Assembly: GCF_019139535.1 (NCBI RefSeq)
Contig: NZ_CP077073.1
Location: 2,942,501-3,006,500, forward strand
Origin: Pseudomonas muyukensis
GTDB lineage: Bacteria > Pseudomonadota > Gammaproteobacteria > Pseudomonadales > Pseudomonadaceae
Direction: 5' to 3'
Length of the DNA: 64,000 bases
Shown: in pieces, positions 33,622 through 43,306 of the stretch
Layout: the number at the start of each line of letters is the position of its first letter
Numbering within the stretch: position 1 is the first letter of the stretch
Translations under genes and position numbers: made by a program
Notes under the pieces: model-generated
The model's input: only the letters and a program-made list of their open reading frames with translations
Database searches by the model: none
Told to the model about the DNA's origin: nothing

Positions 33622-34515
33622 TCAGCCCGCGTTGCCCAGCTGCTTGAGCAAGGCCTGCAATGTCGCCTTGCCCGAATCATCCAAACCGAACACTGGCCGA
33701 CGTGGCTCGCCCACCGCCAATCCGGTCATCGCCAAACCGGCCTTGATGGTCGCTGGCAAGCCGCCCTTGAGGATGAACTCGAGCAAGGGCAACTGGCGGT
33801 AGAACAGGGCCTTGGCCTGTTCCAGCTCGCCGGCCAGCACGGCCTTGTACAACTGCTGGTTCAGTTCGGGAATCAGGTTGGCCGCCGCGGTGCACCAGCC
33901 CGCGGCACCGGCGACGAAGGCCTCCAGCGCCAGCGGGTTGCAGCCGTTGTAGAACGGCACCTGGCCTTCACCGAGCAACTGCAGCTTGTGCATGCGCTGG
34001 ATGTCGCCGGTGCTCTCCTTGACCATGGTCACGTTGTCCACTTCGCGCACGATGCGCAGGATCAGCTCCACCGGCATGTCGGTGCCGCTGGTGGCCGGGT
34101 TGTTGTAGAGCATGATCGGGACATCGACAGCCGCGCCGATGGCGCGGTAGTGCTGGAGGATCTCCGCTTCGCTGAGCTTCCAGTAGGCCGCCGGCAGCAC
34201 CATCAGCGCATCGGCGCCATGTTGCTGGGCAAAGCGTGCGCGGCGCACCGCGCCGGCAGTGGTCAGGTCGGAAACGCTGACGATGCTCGGCACGCGCTTG
34301 CCGATGCGCTCCAGGCTGTATTGCGCCACCTGCTGCCATTCACTGTCGCTCAGGTAGGCGCCTTCGCCGGTGCTGCCCAGCGGGGCGATGGCGTGGACGC
34401 CGCCTGCGACCAGGCGGTCGATGGACTGCCCCAGCGCGGGCAGGTCGAGCTGTTCGCCGTCGGCGCTGAACGGGGTGATGGTGTAGCCGATGATGCCGTG
34501 GAATCGATTAGTCAT
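33622..34515 (-). CDS. DapA-like aldolase/lyase (DHDPS family)
   Basis: 297-aa (beta/alpha)8 lyase of the dihydrodipicolinate synthase/N-acetylneuraminate lyase family. Conserved GSTGEGAYLSDSEW near residue 45, the tyrosine segment PIMLYNNPATSG and the Schiff-base lysine in MVKESTGD (about 160). It is second in a unit with a class II aldolase gene, so it probably acts in catabolism of a sugar acid or hydroxy-acid rather than lysine synthesis. The start MTNRFHGIIGYT is the family-like one. Confidence 0.88.
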   Translation of the reverse strand: MTNRFHGIIGYTITPFSADGEQLDLPALGQSIDRLVAGGVHAIAPLGSTGEGAYLSDSEWQQVAQYSLERIGKRVPSIVSVSDLTTAGAVRRARFAQQHGADALMVLPAAYWKLSEAEILQHYRAIGAAVDVPIMLYNNPATSGTDMPVELILRIVREVDNVTMVKESTGDIQRMHKLQLLGEGQVPFYNGCNPLALEAFVAGAAGWCTAAANLIPELNQQLYKAVLAGELEQAKALFYRQLPLLEFILKGGLPATIKAGLAMTGLAVGEPRRPVFGLDDSGKATLQALLKQLGNAG

Positions 34516-34548
34516 TGTGCAAGGCTCCGCAAGCAAGGCGTAAAGGGA

Positions 34549-35331
34549 TCAGTTCAGGCAATCGGCGTGGCTGCGCAGCGCCTGCCGGGCGTAATAGTTG
34601 AAGGCGGCGCCGTGGCGCTTGGGCCGGTCGATCCAGTCGTGGGCGTCGCGGCCCAGCGCCGGGGCGATCGGCTTGATGGTGCCGGCGGCCATCGCCAGCA
34701 GTTGCAGGCGCGCGGCGCGCTCGATCAGCTGGGCGTAGACGCAGGCCTGCTCGATGCTGGCGCCGGTGGACAGCTGGCCATGGTGCGAGAGCAGGATGGC
34801 GCGCTTGTCGCCCAGCGCGGTGCTGATGATCTCGCCTTCCTCGTTGCCCACCGGCACGCCTGGCCAGGCTTCAAGGAACGCGCAGTCCTCGTAGAGTGGG
34901 CACAGGTCCATGTGCGAGACCTGCAACGGCACTTCGAGCATCGACAGGGCGGCCACGTGAGTGGGGTGGGTGTGGATGATGCAGTCGACATCCGGGCGAG
35001 CGCGGTACACCCAGCTGTGGAAGCGGTTGGCCGGGTTGGGCATGCCCTGGCCTTCGAGCACCTCGAGGTCTTCGTTGACCAGCAGCAGGTTGCTGGCGCT
35101 GATTTCGTCGAAGCCCAGGCCCAGTTGCTGGGTGTAGAAGGTGCCAGGTTGCGGGCCGCGGGCGCTGATCTGCCCGGCCAGGCCCGAGTCGTGGCCATGG
35201 TCGAAGAGAATTCGGCAGGTCAGGGCCAGCTTTTCGCGCACAGTCCACGTATTATCGGCGAGCGAGCCTTGCATCTGCGTCAGTGCCTTTTGCACCAGCT
35301 GGTCTTTGCTGAGGGTAAGGGTGTTGGCCAT
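34549..35331 (-). CDS. Class II aldolase/adducin family protein
   Basis: 260-aa protein with zinc ligands of the family, HTHPTHV (about 116-122) and a later HHGQLSTG histidine pair. Such enzymes cleave or decarboxylate hydroxy-acid or sugar phosphates. First gene of the unit with the DapA-like lyase (33-base gap); divergent from an HTH-cupin regulator whose operator lies between them. Start MANTLTLSKDQ chosen after AAGAAC. Confidence 0.88.
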   Translation of the reverse strand: MANTLTLSKDQLVQKALTQMQGSLADNTWTVREKLALTCRILFDHGHDSGLAGQISARGPQPGTFYTQQLGLGFDEISASNLLLVNEDLEVLEGQGMPNPANRFHSWVYRARPDVDCIIHTHPTHVAALSMLEVPLQVSHMDLCPLYEDCAFLEAWPGVPVGNEEGEIISTALGDKRAILLSHHGQLSTGASIEQACVYAQLIERAARLQLLAMAAGTIKPIAPALGRDAHDWIDRPKRHGAAFNYYARQALRSHADCLN

Positions 35332-35415
35332 GGGGTTCTTCCTCTGTGGCGTGATGTTGGGTGCCAGGGCTGGCTCGCCCCCGAGCTTTGGACGGTGAGG
35401 GGGCGAACCATCAGA

Positions 35416-35449
35416 TGACACAAATTATCCTATATGACACAAAGTGTCA
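35416..35449. promoter_or_regulatory. Operator between aldolase and HTH-cupin regulator genes
   Basis: ATGACACAAA occurs twice (35415 and 35434). The second copy is part of the palindrome TGACAC-AAA-GTGTCA (35435-35449); the first is a half-site. It lies in the divergent promoter region, 36 bases before the regulator start, and is the likely binding site of that regulator. Confidence 0.65.
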
Positions 35450-35484
35450 TGCGCAAGTGCGTTTGTTCGGGAAACCCGCGTCAC

Positions 35485-36027
35485 ATGTCTATCCGACTGA
35501 AACTGCTGAGAAAGAAACTGGGCATCACCCTTGAGCAGCTGGCTGAGAAATCCGGCATGACCAAGAGCTACCTGTCCAAGGTCGAGCGTGGCCTCAACAC
35601 GCCGTCGATCGCTGCTGCGCTGAAGCTGGCGCGGGCGCTGAACGTCAATGTCGAGGAGCTGTTCGACGGTGAACACGACGGCCAGGCGCGCTACAGCCTG
35701 GTGCGCCGTGGCGAGCGCCAGGCGCTGGTGGGCGGTGGCGAGGGGCCGGGCTATGCGGTGTTGACCTCGCAGGTGGGCCAGCGCAGCCTGCTGCCGTTCC
35801 TGATCCAGCCGCCGAGCGCGTTCAGCGACCCGACCTTCAAGGAGCACGAGGGAGAGGAGTTCCTGTTCGTTCACGCTGGGCAGGTGGAGGTCGACTTCAT
35901 GAGCGAGCGGGTGTTGCTGGAGGCCGGCGACGCCCTGCATTTCAATGCCCAGACCCCCCACCGCCTGCGTTCGGTGGGCGAGCACCAGGCGCAGTTGCTG
36001 GTGGTGGTGCAGGGCGGCGAAGGCTGA
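35485..36027 (+). CDS. XRE-family HTH regulator with cupin sensor domain
   Basis: 180-aa regulator. HTH in residues 1-60 (LGITLEQLAEKSGMTKSYLS, KVERGLNTPSI) and a C-terminal cupin barrel (EHEGEEFLFVHAGQVEVDF, GDALHFNAQTPHRL) that should bind a small ligand. Divergent from the aldolase/DapA-like unit, which it probably controls. The start MSIRLKLLRKK is preferred because the 17 codons before run through the operator. Confidence 0.9.
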   Translation: MSIRLKLLRKKLGITLEQLAEKSGMTKSYLSKVERGLNTPSIAAALKLARALNVNVEELFDGEHDGQARYSLVRRGERQALVGGGEGPGYAVLTSQVGQRSLLPFLIQPPSAFSDPTFKEHEGEEFLFVHAGQVEVDFMSERVLLEAGDALHFNAQTPHRLRSVGEHQAQLLVVVQGGEG

Positions 36028-36037
36028 GGGCCGGGCG

Positions 36038-36814
36038 ATGATCGAGGCCTCGCGGTTCTGGCGTGATCCGGCATTGCCCTTTGTCGAGGCCCGGCGTGTC
36101 GGCGACGGCCGCCAGGTGTGCTATGCGGCGCATTCCCACGAGAGCTTTTCGATCGGCCTGATCACTGGCGGGCGCAGCCGCTACCTGACCGGCAACGCCC
36201 GGCACGAGGTGGCGGCGGGCACCACGGTGTTGATGAACCCGGGGGTGGTGCACAGCTGCAACCCGATCGACGGCCAGCCGTGGTCGTACCTGATGCTGTT
36301 CGTCGACATGCCTTGGTTGTGGGCGCGAGGTTTCCAGTTGCCCTCGGCGGCCTTGAGCACGTCGACGGCGTTGTACGGGCAGTTGCTGGGGCTGTTCGCC
36401 GCGCTGTTCGAGCCCGGGGGCGAGGGCCGGGAAGCGCAGCTGGAGGGGTTCTTCAGGGCCTTGCCGCAGCTGCTGGAGGCCGATGCGAGCCGCCTGCCGG
36501 CAGGTCATCCGCGCCTTGAGCTGGCCGCCGCGTTCATTCGTGCCCATCGCCTCGACCCGCTGACACTGGAGGACATCTGCGCCGCCGCGGGGCTGTCGCG
36601 GGCCTACCTGATCCGCGCGTTCTCCAAGCGCTTCGGCCTGACGCCCCATGCCTACCTGCTCGACCAACGGGTGCAGCATGCCCGGGCGCAACTGCGCGCC
36701 GGCAGGCCGATCGCCGAGGTGGCGCTGGAGGCGGGTTTCGCCGACCAGGCCCATCTGCAGCGAGCATTCAAGCGACACCTGGCGGCCACGCCGGGGCACT
36801 ATCGCAACGGCTGA
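36038..36814 (+). CDS. AraC-family transcriptional regulator
   Basis: 258-aa regulator with an N-terminal AraC ligand/cupin domain (HSHESFSIGLITGGRSRYL) and two C-terminal HTH motifs (LEDICAAAGLSRAYLIRAFS; IAEVALEAGFADQAHLQRAF followed by the family end GHYRNG). It starts 10 bases after the HTH-cupin gene and is convergent with a LysE-type exporter; AraC/LysE neighbours are common and the exporter may be its target. Confidence 0.9.
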   Translation: MIEASRFWRDPALPFVEARRVGDGRQVCYAAHSHESFSIGLITGGRSRYLTGNARHEVAAGTTVLMNPGVVHSCNPIDGQPWSYLMLFVDMPWLWARGFQLPSAALSTSTALYGQLLGLFAALFEPGGEGREAQLEGFFRALPQLLEADASRLPAGHPRLELAAAFIRAHRLDPLTLEDICAAAGLSRAYLIRAFSKRFGLTPHAYLLDQRVQHARAQLRAGRPIAEVALEAGFADQAHLQRAFKRHLAATPGHYRNG

Positions 36815-36843
36815 GCCCCGCGATTGGGCCCTGACCGCCCACC

Positions 36844-37425
36844 TCACACCATCAGGTACAACGCGCTCGCCACCAGCAACCCCGCCAGCAGCCGATTGAG
36901 CAAGCGCATTCGCCACGGCTCGCCCAGGTACTGGCGGATCATGCTGCCGGCCCAGGCCCAGCTGGCCACGGAGACAAAGCAGATCGGCGCGTAGATCCAG
37001 GTGAACAGCCACAGCAACGGCTGCTCGCCCGCCGTGTAGGCGCCAATGCCGGCCACGGCTGCCAACCAGGCCTTGGGGCTCAGCCACTGCATGGCTGCGC
37101 CATGCCATGCGTTGGGTGCCTGTCGGCTATCGTCGCTGCCAAGCCGACCATCGTCACTGGCCAGCTTCCAGGCCATGTACAGCAGAAACAGCACCCCACC
37201 CCAGTGCAGCAGGCGTCCCAGCAGTGGCCAGCGCAGCAGCAACTCGTGCACGCCCAGCCCCACCAGCACCAGCAGCAGGCAAAACCCCAGGGTGGCACCT
37301 GCCGCATGCCCGAGGCTGGCACGCAGGCCATGGCGGGCACCGCTGCCCAGGGCGACGATATTGACCGGGCCAGGTGAGATGGAGGCAGCCAGGGCGAAGG
37401 CGGCCATGGACAATGTCAGGCTCAT
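36844..37425 (-). CDS. LysE/RhtB-family amino acid exporter
   Basis: 193-aa inner membrane protein of about six helices. The N-terminal SISPGPVNIVALGSGARHG is the family signature and PKAWLAAVAG the mid-protein one. Exports an amino acid or related metabolite; substrate unknown. The start MSLTLSMAAFAL gives the family length; the open frame upstream is not family-like. Confidence 0.9.
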   Translation of the reverse strand: MSLTLSMAAFALAASISPGPVNIVALGSGARHGLRASLGHAAGATLGFCLLLVLVGLGVHELLLRWPLLGRLLHWGGVLFLLYMAWKLASDDGRLGSDDSRQAPNAWHGAAMQWLSPKAWLAAVAGIGAYTAGEQPLLWLFTWIYAPICFVSVASWAWAGSMIRQYLGEPWRMRLLNRLLAGLLVASALYLMV

Positions 37426-37697
37426 TGACGGATTCCTTGATTGGGTGGGTGGCGTGGCTAGCCTGGCCGAGGCCTGAGCGTGGGTATTGAACGAAAATGC
37501 CCTCTGGCCCATCGAGGTTACAGCGCAAACCCGAGACATGGCAGGGGCCCTGTAGCCGTCGGCTTGCCAGCGAAAGGCTGCAAGGCAGGGCGCAGGCCAG
37601 GTGGTGCAACTGCTACAGCTTTTGTAATAGTTTTGCGCTATCAGAGAATTCTGCTTCGATTGTAGGATCGTCATCCCTATTTTCTATCAAGGTCTAT
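37426..37697 (+). promoter_or_regulatory. Leader/promoter region of the TerC-CorC gene
   Basis: About 270 bases before the proline-rich reading frame. It contains an AT-rich patch (about 37610-37690) likely to hold the promoter and several GC-rich partial palindromes (37540-37600). I looked for a yybP-ykoY (Mn) riboswitch, known upstream of some terC-type genes, and could not fit one. Confidence 0.35.
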
Positions 37698-37787
37698 ATG
37701 AGCACCTTCGCGGAGCCCCCCAGTCCCTGGCCATCCCGGCCTTCCTCCCCGCGTCCCCGTGACGCTTCCCCAGTGAGTACCCGCTAA
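37698..37787 (+). CDS. Proline-rich 29-codon leader peptide (putative)
   Basis: ATG after AAGG (five-base spacing) opens a frame of 29 residues, [19 protein letters not shown] and so on, with eight prolines, four arginines and one tryptophan. Its TAA stop shares a base with the ATG of the TerC-CorC gene (TAATG), while that gene has no good Shine-Dalgarno of its own. Proline-rich leader peptides such as mgtL control magnesium transporter genes in enterics by ribosome slowing; a similar role here is inferred. Confidence 0.5.
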   Translation: MSTFAEPPSPWPSRPSSPRPRDASPVSTR

Positions 37788-39358
37788 TGGAATGGCTAGC
37801 CGACCCCACGGCCTGGCTGGGCCTGTTGACGCTTATCGTCCTCGAGCTGGTGCTGGGTATCGACAACCTGGTGTTCATCGCCATCCTGGCCGACAAACTG
37901 CCACCCCACCAGCGTGACCGCGCCCGGGTGATCGGCTTGTCGCTGGCGCTGATCATGCGCCTGGGCCTGCTGGCCAGCATCTCGTGGATGGTGACGCTGA
38001 CCGCGCCGCTGTTCGAGGTCTTCGGCAAGAGCTTCTCTGGCCGTGACCTGATCATGCTGTTTGGTGGTGTGTTCCTGCTGTTCAAGGCCACCATGGAGCT
38101 GCACGAGCGCCTCGAGGGCCATGTGGCCCAGGCCGGCGGCGCGGTGCGTCATGCCGCCTTCTGGCCCATCGTCGCGCAGATCGTGGTGCTGGATGCGGTG
38201 TTCTCCCTGGACGCGGTGATCACTGCCGTGGGCATGGTCGAGCATTTGTCGGTGATGATGATCGCGGTGATCTTCTCCATCGGCATCATGATCGTCGCCA
38301 GCAAGCCGCTGACCCGTTTCGTCAACGAACACCCGACAGTGATCATGCTGTGCCTGGGCTTCTTGATGATGATCGGCTTCAGCCTCACCGCCGAGGGCCT
38401 GGGCTTCCATATCCCCAAAGGCTACCTGTACGCGGCCATCGGCTTCTCGCTGCTGATCGAGCTGTTCAACCAGCTGGCCCGCGCCCGCCGCAAGCGCAGC
38501 GTGCAGCAGCATCGGCCGCTGCGCGAGCGCACCGCCCATGCCGTGTTGCGCCTGATGGGCGGGCGCCGGGTAGAGGCTGATGAAGTGGGTGAGGAAATCG
38601 CCGACCTGGTGGCAGGTGGCGACGAGCAAGTGGTGTTCGACCGCCGTGAGCGGGTGATGATCAGTGGCGTGCTGAACCTGGCCGAACGGCCGATCCGCAC
38701 GGTGATGACGGTGCGCGCCAAGGTCGATGCCATCGACCTGTCGCAGCCGGCCGAAGTGATTACCCAGGCCCTGGTCAACTCGCCGTACTCACGCCTGCCG
38801 TTGATTCGCGATGGCCGTATCGAGGAACCGCTGGGCTTCGTGCACAAGAAGGAGCTGCTCAAGGAGTTGCTGGCCGGCAACCAGCCCGAGCTGGAAACCC
38901 TGGCCCGTGCCCCGCTGAACCTGCTGGAGAGTTTCAGCATTCTCAACGCCCTGGAGCAGATGCGCGGGCAGTCGACGCACATCGCCTTCGTGGTCAACGA
39001 GTTCGGTGATTTTACCGGCGTATTGACCATGACCGACATCCTCGAGTCGATTGCCGGCGAACTGCCGGACGCCAGCGAGGTGGAGGGCCCGGGCGTGGTC
39101 GAGGAGGAGGGTGGTTTTGTCGTCAGCGGCGCCCTGAACCTGGCCCAGGTGCAGGCCCGTACTGGCTTCGTGGCGCGCGCCACCGAGGACTACCAGACCC
39201 TTGCGGGCCTGGTGATGAGCTTGCTGGACCGCCTGCCGGTGGTCGGTGATCGGCTGGCCTGGAATGGCTGGGTCATGACCGTGGTCGCGGTGGAGGAGCG
39301 CCGGGTGCGCCAGGTGCGTCTTACACCGGGCGCCGACGTTGACGCAGCAGGTGCTTGA
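37787..39358 (+). CDS. TerC-family membrane protein with CBS and CorC/HlyC domains
   Basis: 523 aa. N-terminal TerC-type membrane domain (about 1-235, [20 protein letters not shown] and [19 protein letters not shown] with the acidic metal-site residues), then two CBS repeats (about 295-425) and a CorC_HlyC domain to the end. This architecture matches YoaE/YegH-type proteins linked to metal ion or envelope homeostasis. Translation probably depends on the upstream leader peptide frame. Its last 38 bases overlap the convergent rarD gene. Confidence 0.9.
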   Translation: MEWLADPTAWLGLLTLIVLELVLGIDNLVFIAILADKLPPHQRDRARVIGLSLALIMRLGLLASISWMVTLTAPLFEVFGKSFSGRDLIMLFGGVFLLFKATMELHERLEGHVAQAGGAVRHAAFWPIVAQIVVLDAVFSLDAVITAVGMVEHLSVMMIAVIFSIGIMIVASKPLTRFVNEHPTVIMLCLGFLMMIGFSLTAEGLGFHIPKGYLYAAIGFSLLIELFNQLARARRKRSVQQHRPLRERTAHAVLRLMGGRRVEADEVGEEIADLVAGGDEQVVFDRRERVMISGVLNLAERPIRTVMTVRAKVDAIDLSQPAEVITQALVNSPYSRLPLIRDGRIEEPLGFVHKKELLKELLAGNQPELETLARAPLNLLESFSILNALEQMRGQSTHIAFVVNEFGDFTGVLTMTDILESIAGELPDASEVEGPGVVEEEGGFVVSGALNLAQVQARTGFVARATEDYQTLAGLVMSLLDRLPVVGDRLAWNGWVMTVVAVEERRVRQVRLTPGADVDAAGA

Positions 39359-40208
39359 AGCCTTCGAGCACCAGCACCAGCACCGCGGCCCAGATCGGCA
39401 GGTAGGTCAGCCACTGGTCCGGGCCGATGGTTTCGCCCAGCAGCAGGGCCACTGCCACCAGCAGCACCGGCTCGACGTAGCTGAGCAGGCCGAACAGGCT
39501 GAACGGCAATAGCCGGCTGGCCAGCACGTAGGCGATCAGGGCGCTGGCGCTGATCGCCCCGAGCAGCGGGATCAGCCCGTACAGGCCCGGGTGCTCGGCC
39601 AGGTCCGCGGCTGACAACGGGCCCTGGATGACGAAGTACAGGGCCCACGGCAGCAGCAGGCACATGTCGCACCACAACCCCCCCAGGTGGTCGGTGCGGC
39701 AGCGTCGGCGCAGCACGAAATAGATCGGGTAGCCGATCATCACCAGCAGCGTCTCCCAGGCGAAGCTGCCATGTTGGTACAGCTCGTGGCCGACCCCCAG
39801 GGCCGCGCAGCCGACCGCCACCTTCTGCAGGCGCGACAGTCGCTCGCCGTAGACCAGGCGTCCGGTCAGGACCATGGCCAGCGGCAGCAGGAAATAGCCC
39901 ATCGACACTTCCAGGCTGCGCCCATGCAAGGGGGCCCAGAGGAACAACCACAGCTGCACGCCCATCAGCCACGAGGTGCCGAGCATGCCCAGCAGCAGGA
40001 TCGGGCTGCGGCGCACCCGGCCAAGCAGTTCGCCGACCCGTTTCCAGTCCTTGGACACCAGCATGAACAGGGTCAGGCAGGGCAGGGTCAGCAGGGTTCG
40101 CCAGCCGAAGATCTCCTCGCCGTCGAGGGGCTTGAGGAAGGAGGTATAGAAATACATCACGGCGAACAGACAGGACGCCATGACCGACGAAAGAATGCCT
40201 TTTGACAC
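39321..40208 (-). CDS. rarD: RarD-type EamA transporter
   Basis: 295-aa ten-helix drug/metabolite transporter superfamily protein. [20 protein letters not shown] and the conserved [28 protein letters not shown] and [17 protein letters not shown] segments match RarD proteins, linked by name to chloramphenicol sensitivity. Substrate unknown. Convergent 38-base overlap with the TerC-CorC gene. Confidence 0.85.
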   Translation of the reverse strand: MSKGILSSVMASCLFAVMYFYTSFLKPLDGEEIFGWRTLLTLPCLTLFMLVSKDWKRVGELLGRVRRSPILLLGMLGTSWLMGVQLWLFLWAPLHGRSLEVSMGYFLLPLAMVLTGRLVYGERLSRLQKVAVGCAALGVGHELYQHGSFAWETLLVMIGYPIYFVLRRRCRTDHLGGLWCDMCLLLPWALYFVIQGPLSAADLAEHPGLYGLIPLLGAISASALIAYVLASRLLPFSLFGLLSYVEPVLLVAVALLLGETIGPDQWLTYLPIWAAVLVLVLEGFKHLLRQRRRPV

Positions 40209-40241
40209 GAATGCCTCGGAAACGGGAAGTGGGCGGGTGGA

Positions 40242-41828
40242 TCAGCCGCGCATGATCTCAGGGGTGTTGCCTTGCGGCAACCGTGGGCTGCCGGGACGCG
40301 CGGCCAGGGCCAGGAGCAGCTCGTGGGCGGGCATCGGCCGGGCGAACAGGTAGCCCTGCTGGAAGTCCACCCCGTGGCGCGCCAGGTAGTCGCGCTGCAC
40401 CTCGGTTTCCACGCCTTCGGCGACGATGCCCAGGCCCAGCTTGGTCGACAGTTCGATGATGGTGTCGAGGATATGCTGGGACAGCGCGTCGCCGCCGATC
40501 ATGGCGACGAAGCTCTGGTCGATCTTCAGGTAATCGACCTTGAACTGGCGCAGGTAGTTGAGGCTGGACACACCGGTGCCGAAGTCGTCGAGGGCGATCA
40601 TCACCCCCAGCGCGTGCAGTTTTTCGAACAACTCGAGGGTCACCGGCGTGGGTTCGAGCAACTTGCGCTCGGTCAGCTCCAGGGTCAGCACCACCCGTGC
40701 GGGCGGGAAGTGCTGGAGGAAGGTCTGGCAGTCGTCGAGCAGGCTCAGGTCGCGGCAATGGTCGGCGGTGATGTTGACGCCGACATGAAAGCCGTCCTCC
40801 AGCAGTGCGACGTGAGGGGCCAGGGCCTGGGCCGTGGCCAGCATCAGGCTGCGGGTCATGGCGACGATCTGGCCGCTGTGCTCGGCATAGGGAATGAACA
40901 GGTCGGGGCGCACCAGGCCTTCGCGTGGGTGCTGCCAGCGCATCAGCACCTCGATGCCGGCCCAGTGGTAGTCGCCGTTGCGCACCACGGGCTGGAAGTA
41001 GGGCACGAACTCGTTGGCCTCCAGCGCCCGCTCCAGTTCGGCGCGTGGGGAGCTGGCCCTGCGCAGTTGCCAGCGGCAGGCAGCGCCGGCGAGCACGCCC
41101 AGTACCAGCAGCAGGCTCAGCAGCGCCGGGTAGCGCGCGCGCATCACCTCGCCGGGCTTGCTGGCGGCATAGCCGCCGTGCACGCTGAACGGATAGCGGG
41201 TGGAGGAGAAGGTCACCGCGGCGCTGGCGGCTATCGGCGGGGTGCCGGGGTGAACCTTGCCATTTGCGCCCATCCAGTGGTTGCCCACCTGCACCTGCAG
41301 TTCGTCGTCCTCGCCGATCAGGCGCAGGGCGGTGAGCAGGTGGCCGCCGTCCACGGTGCTGATCGCCCCGCGATCCCCCGTGCTCACCCGGTAGACCAGC
41401 AGCGGGTGGCCTGGGGTGACCGAGTTGCCGTCCATCAGCCACAGTTGCCCGTCGGTATAGTCACGGGCATCCACCGGCTCGTCGAAATCACCGAACAAGG
41501 ACGAGCAATAAAGGGTGTCGTGGTCGAACAGGTTGGTCGAGCGCACGAAGGCGTTGCGGGTGACCTCCCCGCGCAGCGCCAATTGCACCTGTTCGCAGGG
41601 CAGGCCGGCCATGGGCAGCAGGTGGTTGGCGGCGGTGGAGAGGCTGTCGAGGATCTGCTCGATATGCCCGACCACCTCTTTGGCGGTGGTCTGGCTACTG
41701 ACGCGCAGGTCATGTTCGGTCTGCCAGCGCATCACCAGTAGCCCGCAGAGCAGCGGCAGCACGCCTACCACCCAGGGCAGCAACGAGCGCCAGCTCCAGC
41801 GGGCAGGGCGTTTGGCGGTCAGTGGCAT
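40242..41828 (-). CDS. Membrane EAL phosphodiesterase with CSS sensor domain
   Basis: 528 aa. One N-terminal helix, a periplasmic CSS-motif domain (about 45-235, with HDTLYCSSLFG), a second helix (about 237-255), then an EAL domain with EVLMRW, DDFGTG, EGVET and QGYLFARP. These retain the metal and catalytic residues, so it should degrade c-di-GMP. In enteric relatives, the CSS cysteine pair forms a disulfide that restrains activity; other periplasmic cysteine(s) are present (LPCEQ). No GGDEF domain. Confidence 0.92.
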   Translation of the reverse strand: MPLTAKRPARWSWRSLLPWVVGVLPLLCGLLVMRWQTEHDLRVSSQTTAKEVVGHIEQILDSLSTAANHLLPMAGLPCEQVQLALRGEVTRNAFVRSTNLFDHDTLYCSSLFGDFDEPVDARDYTDGQLWLMDGNSVTPGHPLLVYRVSTGDRGAISTVDGGHLLTALRLIGEDDELQVQVGNHWMGANGKVHPGTPPIAASAAVTFSSTRYPFSVHGGYAASKPGEVMRARYPALLSLLLVLGVLAGAACRWQLRRASSPRAELERALEANEFVPYFQPVVRNGDYHWAGIEVLMRWQHPREGLVRPDLFIPYAEHSGQIVAMTRSLMLATAQALAPHVALLEDGFHVGVNITADHCRDLSLLDDCQTFLQHFPPARVVLTLELTERKLLEPTPVTLELFEKLHALGVMIALDDFGTGVSSLNYLRQFKVDYLKIDQSFVAMIGGDALSQHILDTIIELSTKLGLGIVAEGVETEVQRDYLARHGVDFQQGYLFARPMPAHELLLALAARPGSPRLPQGNTPEIMRG

Positions 41829-42142
41829 GGGCAGGTAAACCTTGTGGCTCGCAGGCGTGATGAAGCGAAGGATAGCCGTTTGTCGACGCAGGCGGCCAAC
41901 TAAAGCGCGACAAAGCCATTTACGCCCTGTAGAATCGGTTTACGAATAAAACAATAAGGTTCTCCGCTTCCCGGGGAATCAAGCCCGCCGAGAATGGGTC
42001 CATATGACATACCATGGGTTCAAGCTGATCATTGGTGACTTCCTTGCCCGTAGCGTGCGCGGCATTCCCTGCTCACCTCCACCCCTGTTCGACATCCAAA
42101 GCAACTAATCAACCGTTATTCGCTGCAGATGAGGACACGAAC
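41829..42142 (+). promoter_or_regulatory. Upstream region of hpd
   Basis: 314 bases between divergent genes. An AT-rich stretch (about 41938-41958) and the near-palindrome TTCCCGGGGAA (about 41969-41979) lie in the part likely to hold the promoter. No gene seen. Confidence 0.4.
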
Positions 42143-43219
42143 ATGGCAGATATCTTCGAAAACCCGATGGGCCTGGAAGGCTTCGAATTCATCGAGCTCG
42201 CCTCGCCGACCCCAGGCGTGCTGGAGCCGGTATTCCAGATACTCGGTTTCACCAAGGTGGCCAGCCACCGCTCCAAGGATGTGCACCTGTATCGCCAGGG
42301 TGGCATCAACCTGATTCTCAACAACGAACCCAACAGCATCGCCTCGTACTTCGCCGCCGAGCACGGCCCGTCGGTGTGCGGCATGGCGTTCCGCGTGCGC
42401 AACGCCCATGAGGCCTACGCCCGCGCCCTGGAGCTGGGTGCTCAGCCGGTAGAGATCGAAACCGGCCCGATGGAACTGCGCCTGCCGGCGATCAAGGGTA
42501 TCGGTGGCGCGCCGCTGTACCTGATCGATCGCTACGAAGACGGCAGCTCGATCTACGACATCGACTTCAAGTTCATCGAAGGCGTCGACCGCAACCCGGT
42601 CGGTGCAGGCCTGAAGATCATCGACCACCTGACCCATAACGTCTATCGCGGGCGCATGGCTTATTGGGCCGGTTTCTACGAGAAACTGTTCAACTTCCGC
42701 GAAATCCGTTACTTCGACATCAAGGGCGAGTACACCGGCCTGACCTCCAAGGCCATGACCGCCCCGGACGGCATGATCCGCATCCCGCTGAACGAGGAAT
42801 CGTCCAAGGGCGCCGGGCAGATCGAAGAGTTCCTGATGCAGTTCAACGGCGAAGGCATCCAGCACGTGGCCTTCCTCACCGACGACCTGCTCAAGACCTG
42901 GGATGCGCTCAAGGCGTGCGGCATGCGCTTCATGACCGCGCCACCGCAGACCTACTACGAAATGCTCGAAGAGCGTCTGCCGGGTCACGGTGAGCCGGTT
43001 GACCAGCTGCAAGCGCGCGGCATCCTGCTCGATGGCGCGTCCGAGGCCGGCGACAAGCGCCTGCTGCTGCAGATTTTCTCGGAAACCCTGCTGGGCCCAG
43101 TCTTCTTCGAGTTCATCCAGCGCAAGGGTGACGATGGCTTCGGCGAAGGCAACTTCAAGGCGCTGTTCGAGTCGATCGAGCGCGACCAGGTGCGCCGTGG
43201 CGTGCTGAGCGTCGAGTAA
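42143..43219 (+). CDS. hpd: 4-hydroxyphenylpyruvate dioxygenase
   Basis: 358-aa non-heme iron enzyme converting 4-hydroxyphenylpyruvate to homogentisate in tyrosine breakdown. The two-His-one-Glu iron site can be read: His in IIDHLTHNV (about 161), His in [11 protein letters not shown] (about 240) and Glu in [20 protein letters not shown] (about 322), at the positions known for the Pseudomonas enzyme. The start [18 protein letters not shown] is the family N-terminus. Followed by a 21-bp inverted repeat. Confidence 0.97.
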   Translation: MADIFENPMGLEGFEFIELASPTPGVLEPVFQILGFTKVASHRSKDVHLYRQGGINLILNNEPNSIASYFAAEHGPSVCGMAFRVRNAHEAYARALELGAQPVEIETGPMELRLPAIKGIGGAPLYLIDRYEDGSSIYDIDFKFIEGVDRNPVGAGLKIIDHLTHNVYRGRMAYWAGFYEKLFNFREIRYFDIKGEYTGLTSKAMTAPDGMIRIPLNEESSKGAGQIEEFLMQFNGEGIQHVAFLTDDLLKTWDALKACGMRFMTAPPQTYYEMLEERLPGHGEPVDQLQARGILLDGASEAGDKRLLLQIFSETLLGPVFFEFIQRKGDDGFGEGNFKALFESIERDQVRRGVLSVE

Positions 43220-43240
43220 CCCGCTTCAGGCTGCACGCTA

Positions 43241-43292
43241 TCGCGGGGCAAACCCGCTCCCTCAGTCAGGTGGGAGCGGGTTTGCCCCGCGA
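43241..43292. repeat. Perfect 21-bp inverted repeat (REP-like, terminator position)
   Basis: Left arm 43241-43261 starts TCGCGGGGCAAACCCGCTCC; right arm 43272-43292 is its exact complement, loop TCAGTCAGGT. It is the typical P. putida REP sequence, 21 bases after the hpd stop and just before the convergent gene's stop. Confidence 0.9.
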
Positions 43293-43306
43293 TGCGTTTG
43301 TGCAGG

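Noticed and set aside
37426..37697. yybP-ykoY manganese riboswitch upstream of the TerC-type gene
   Set aside because: I could not fit the conserved two-loop sequence pattern; the proline-rich frame explains the leader better.
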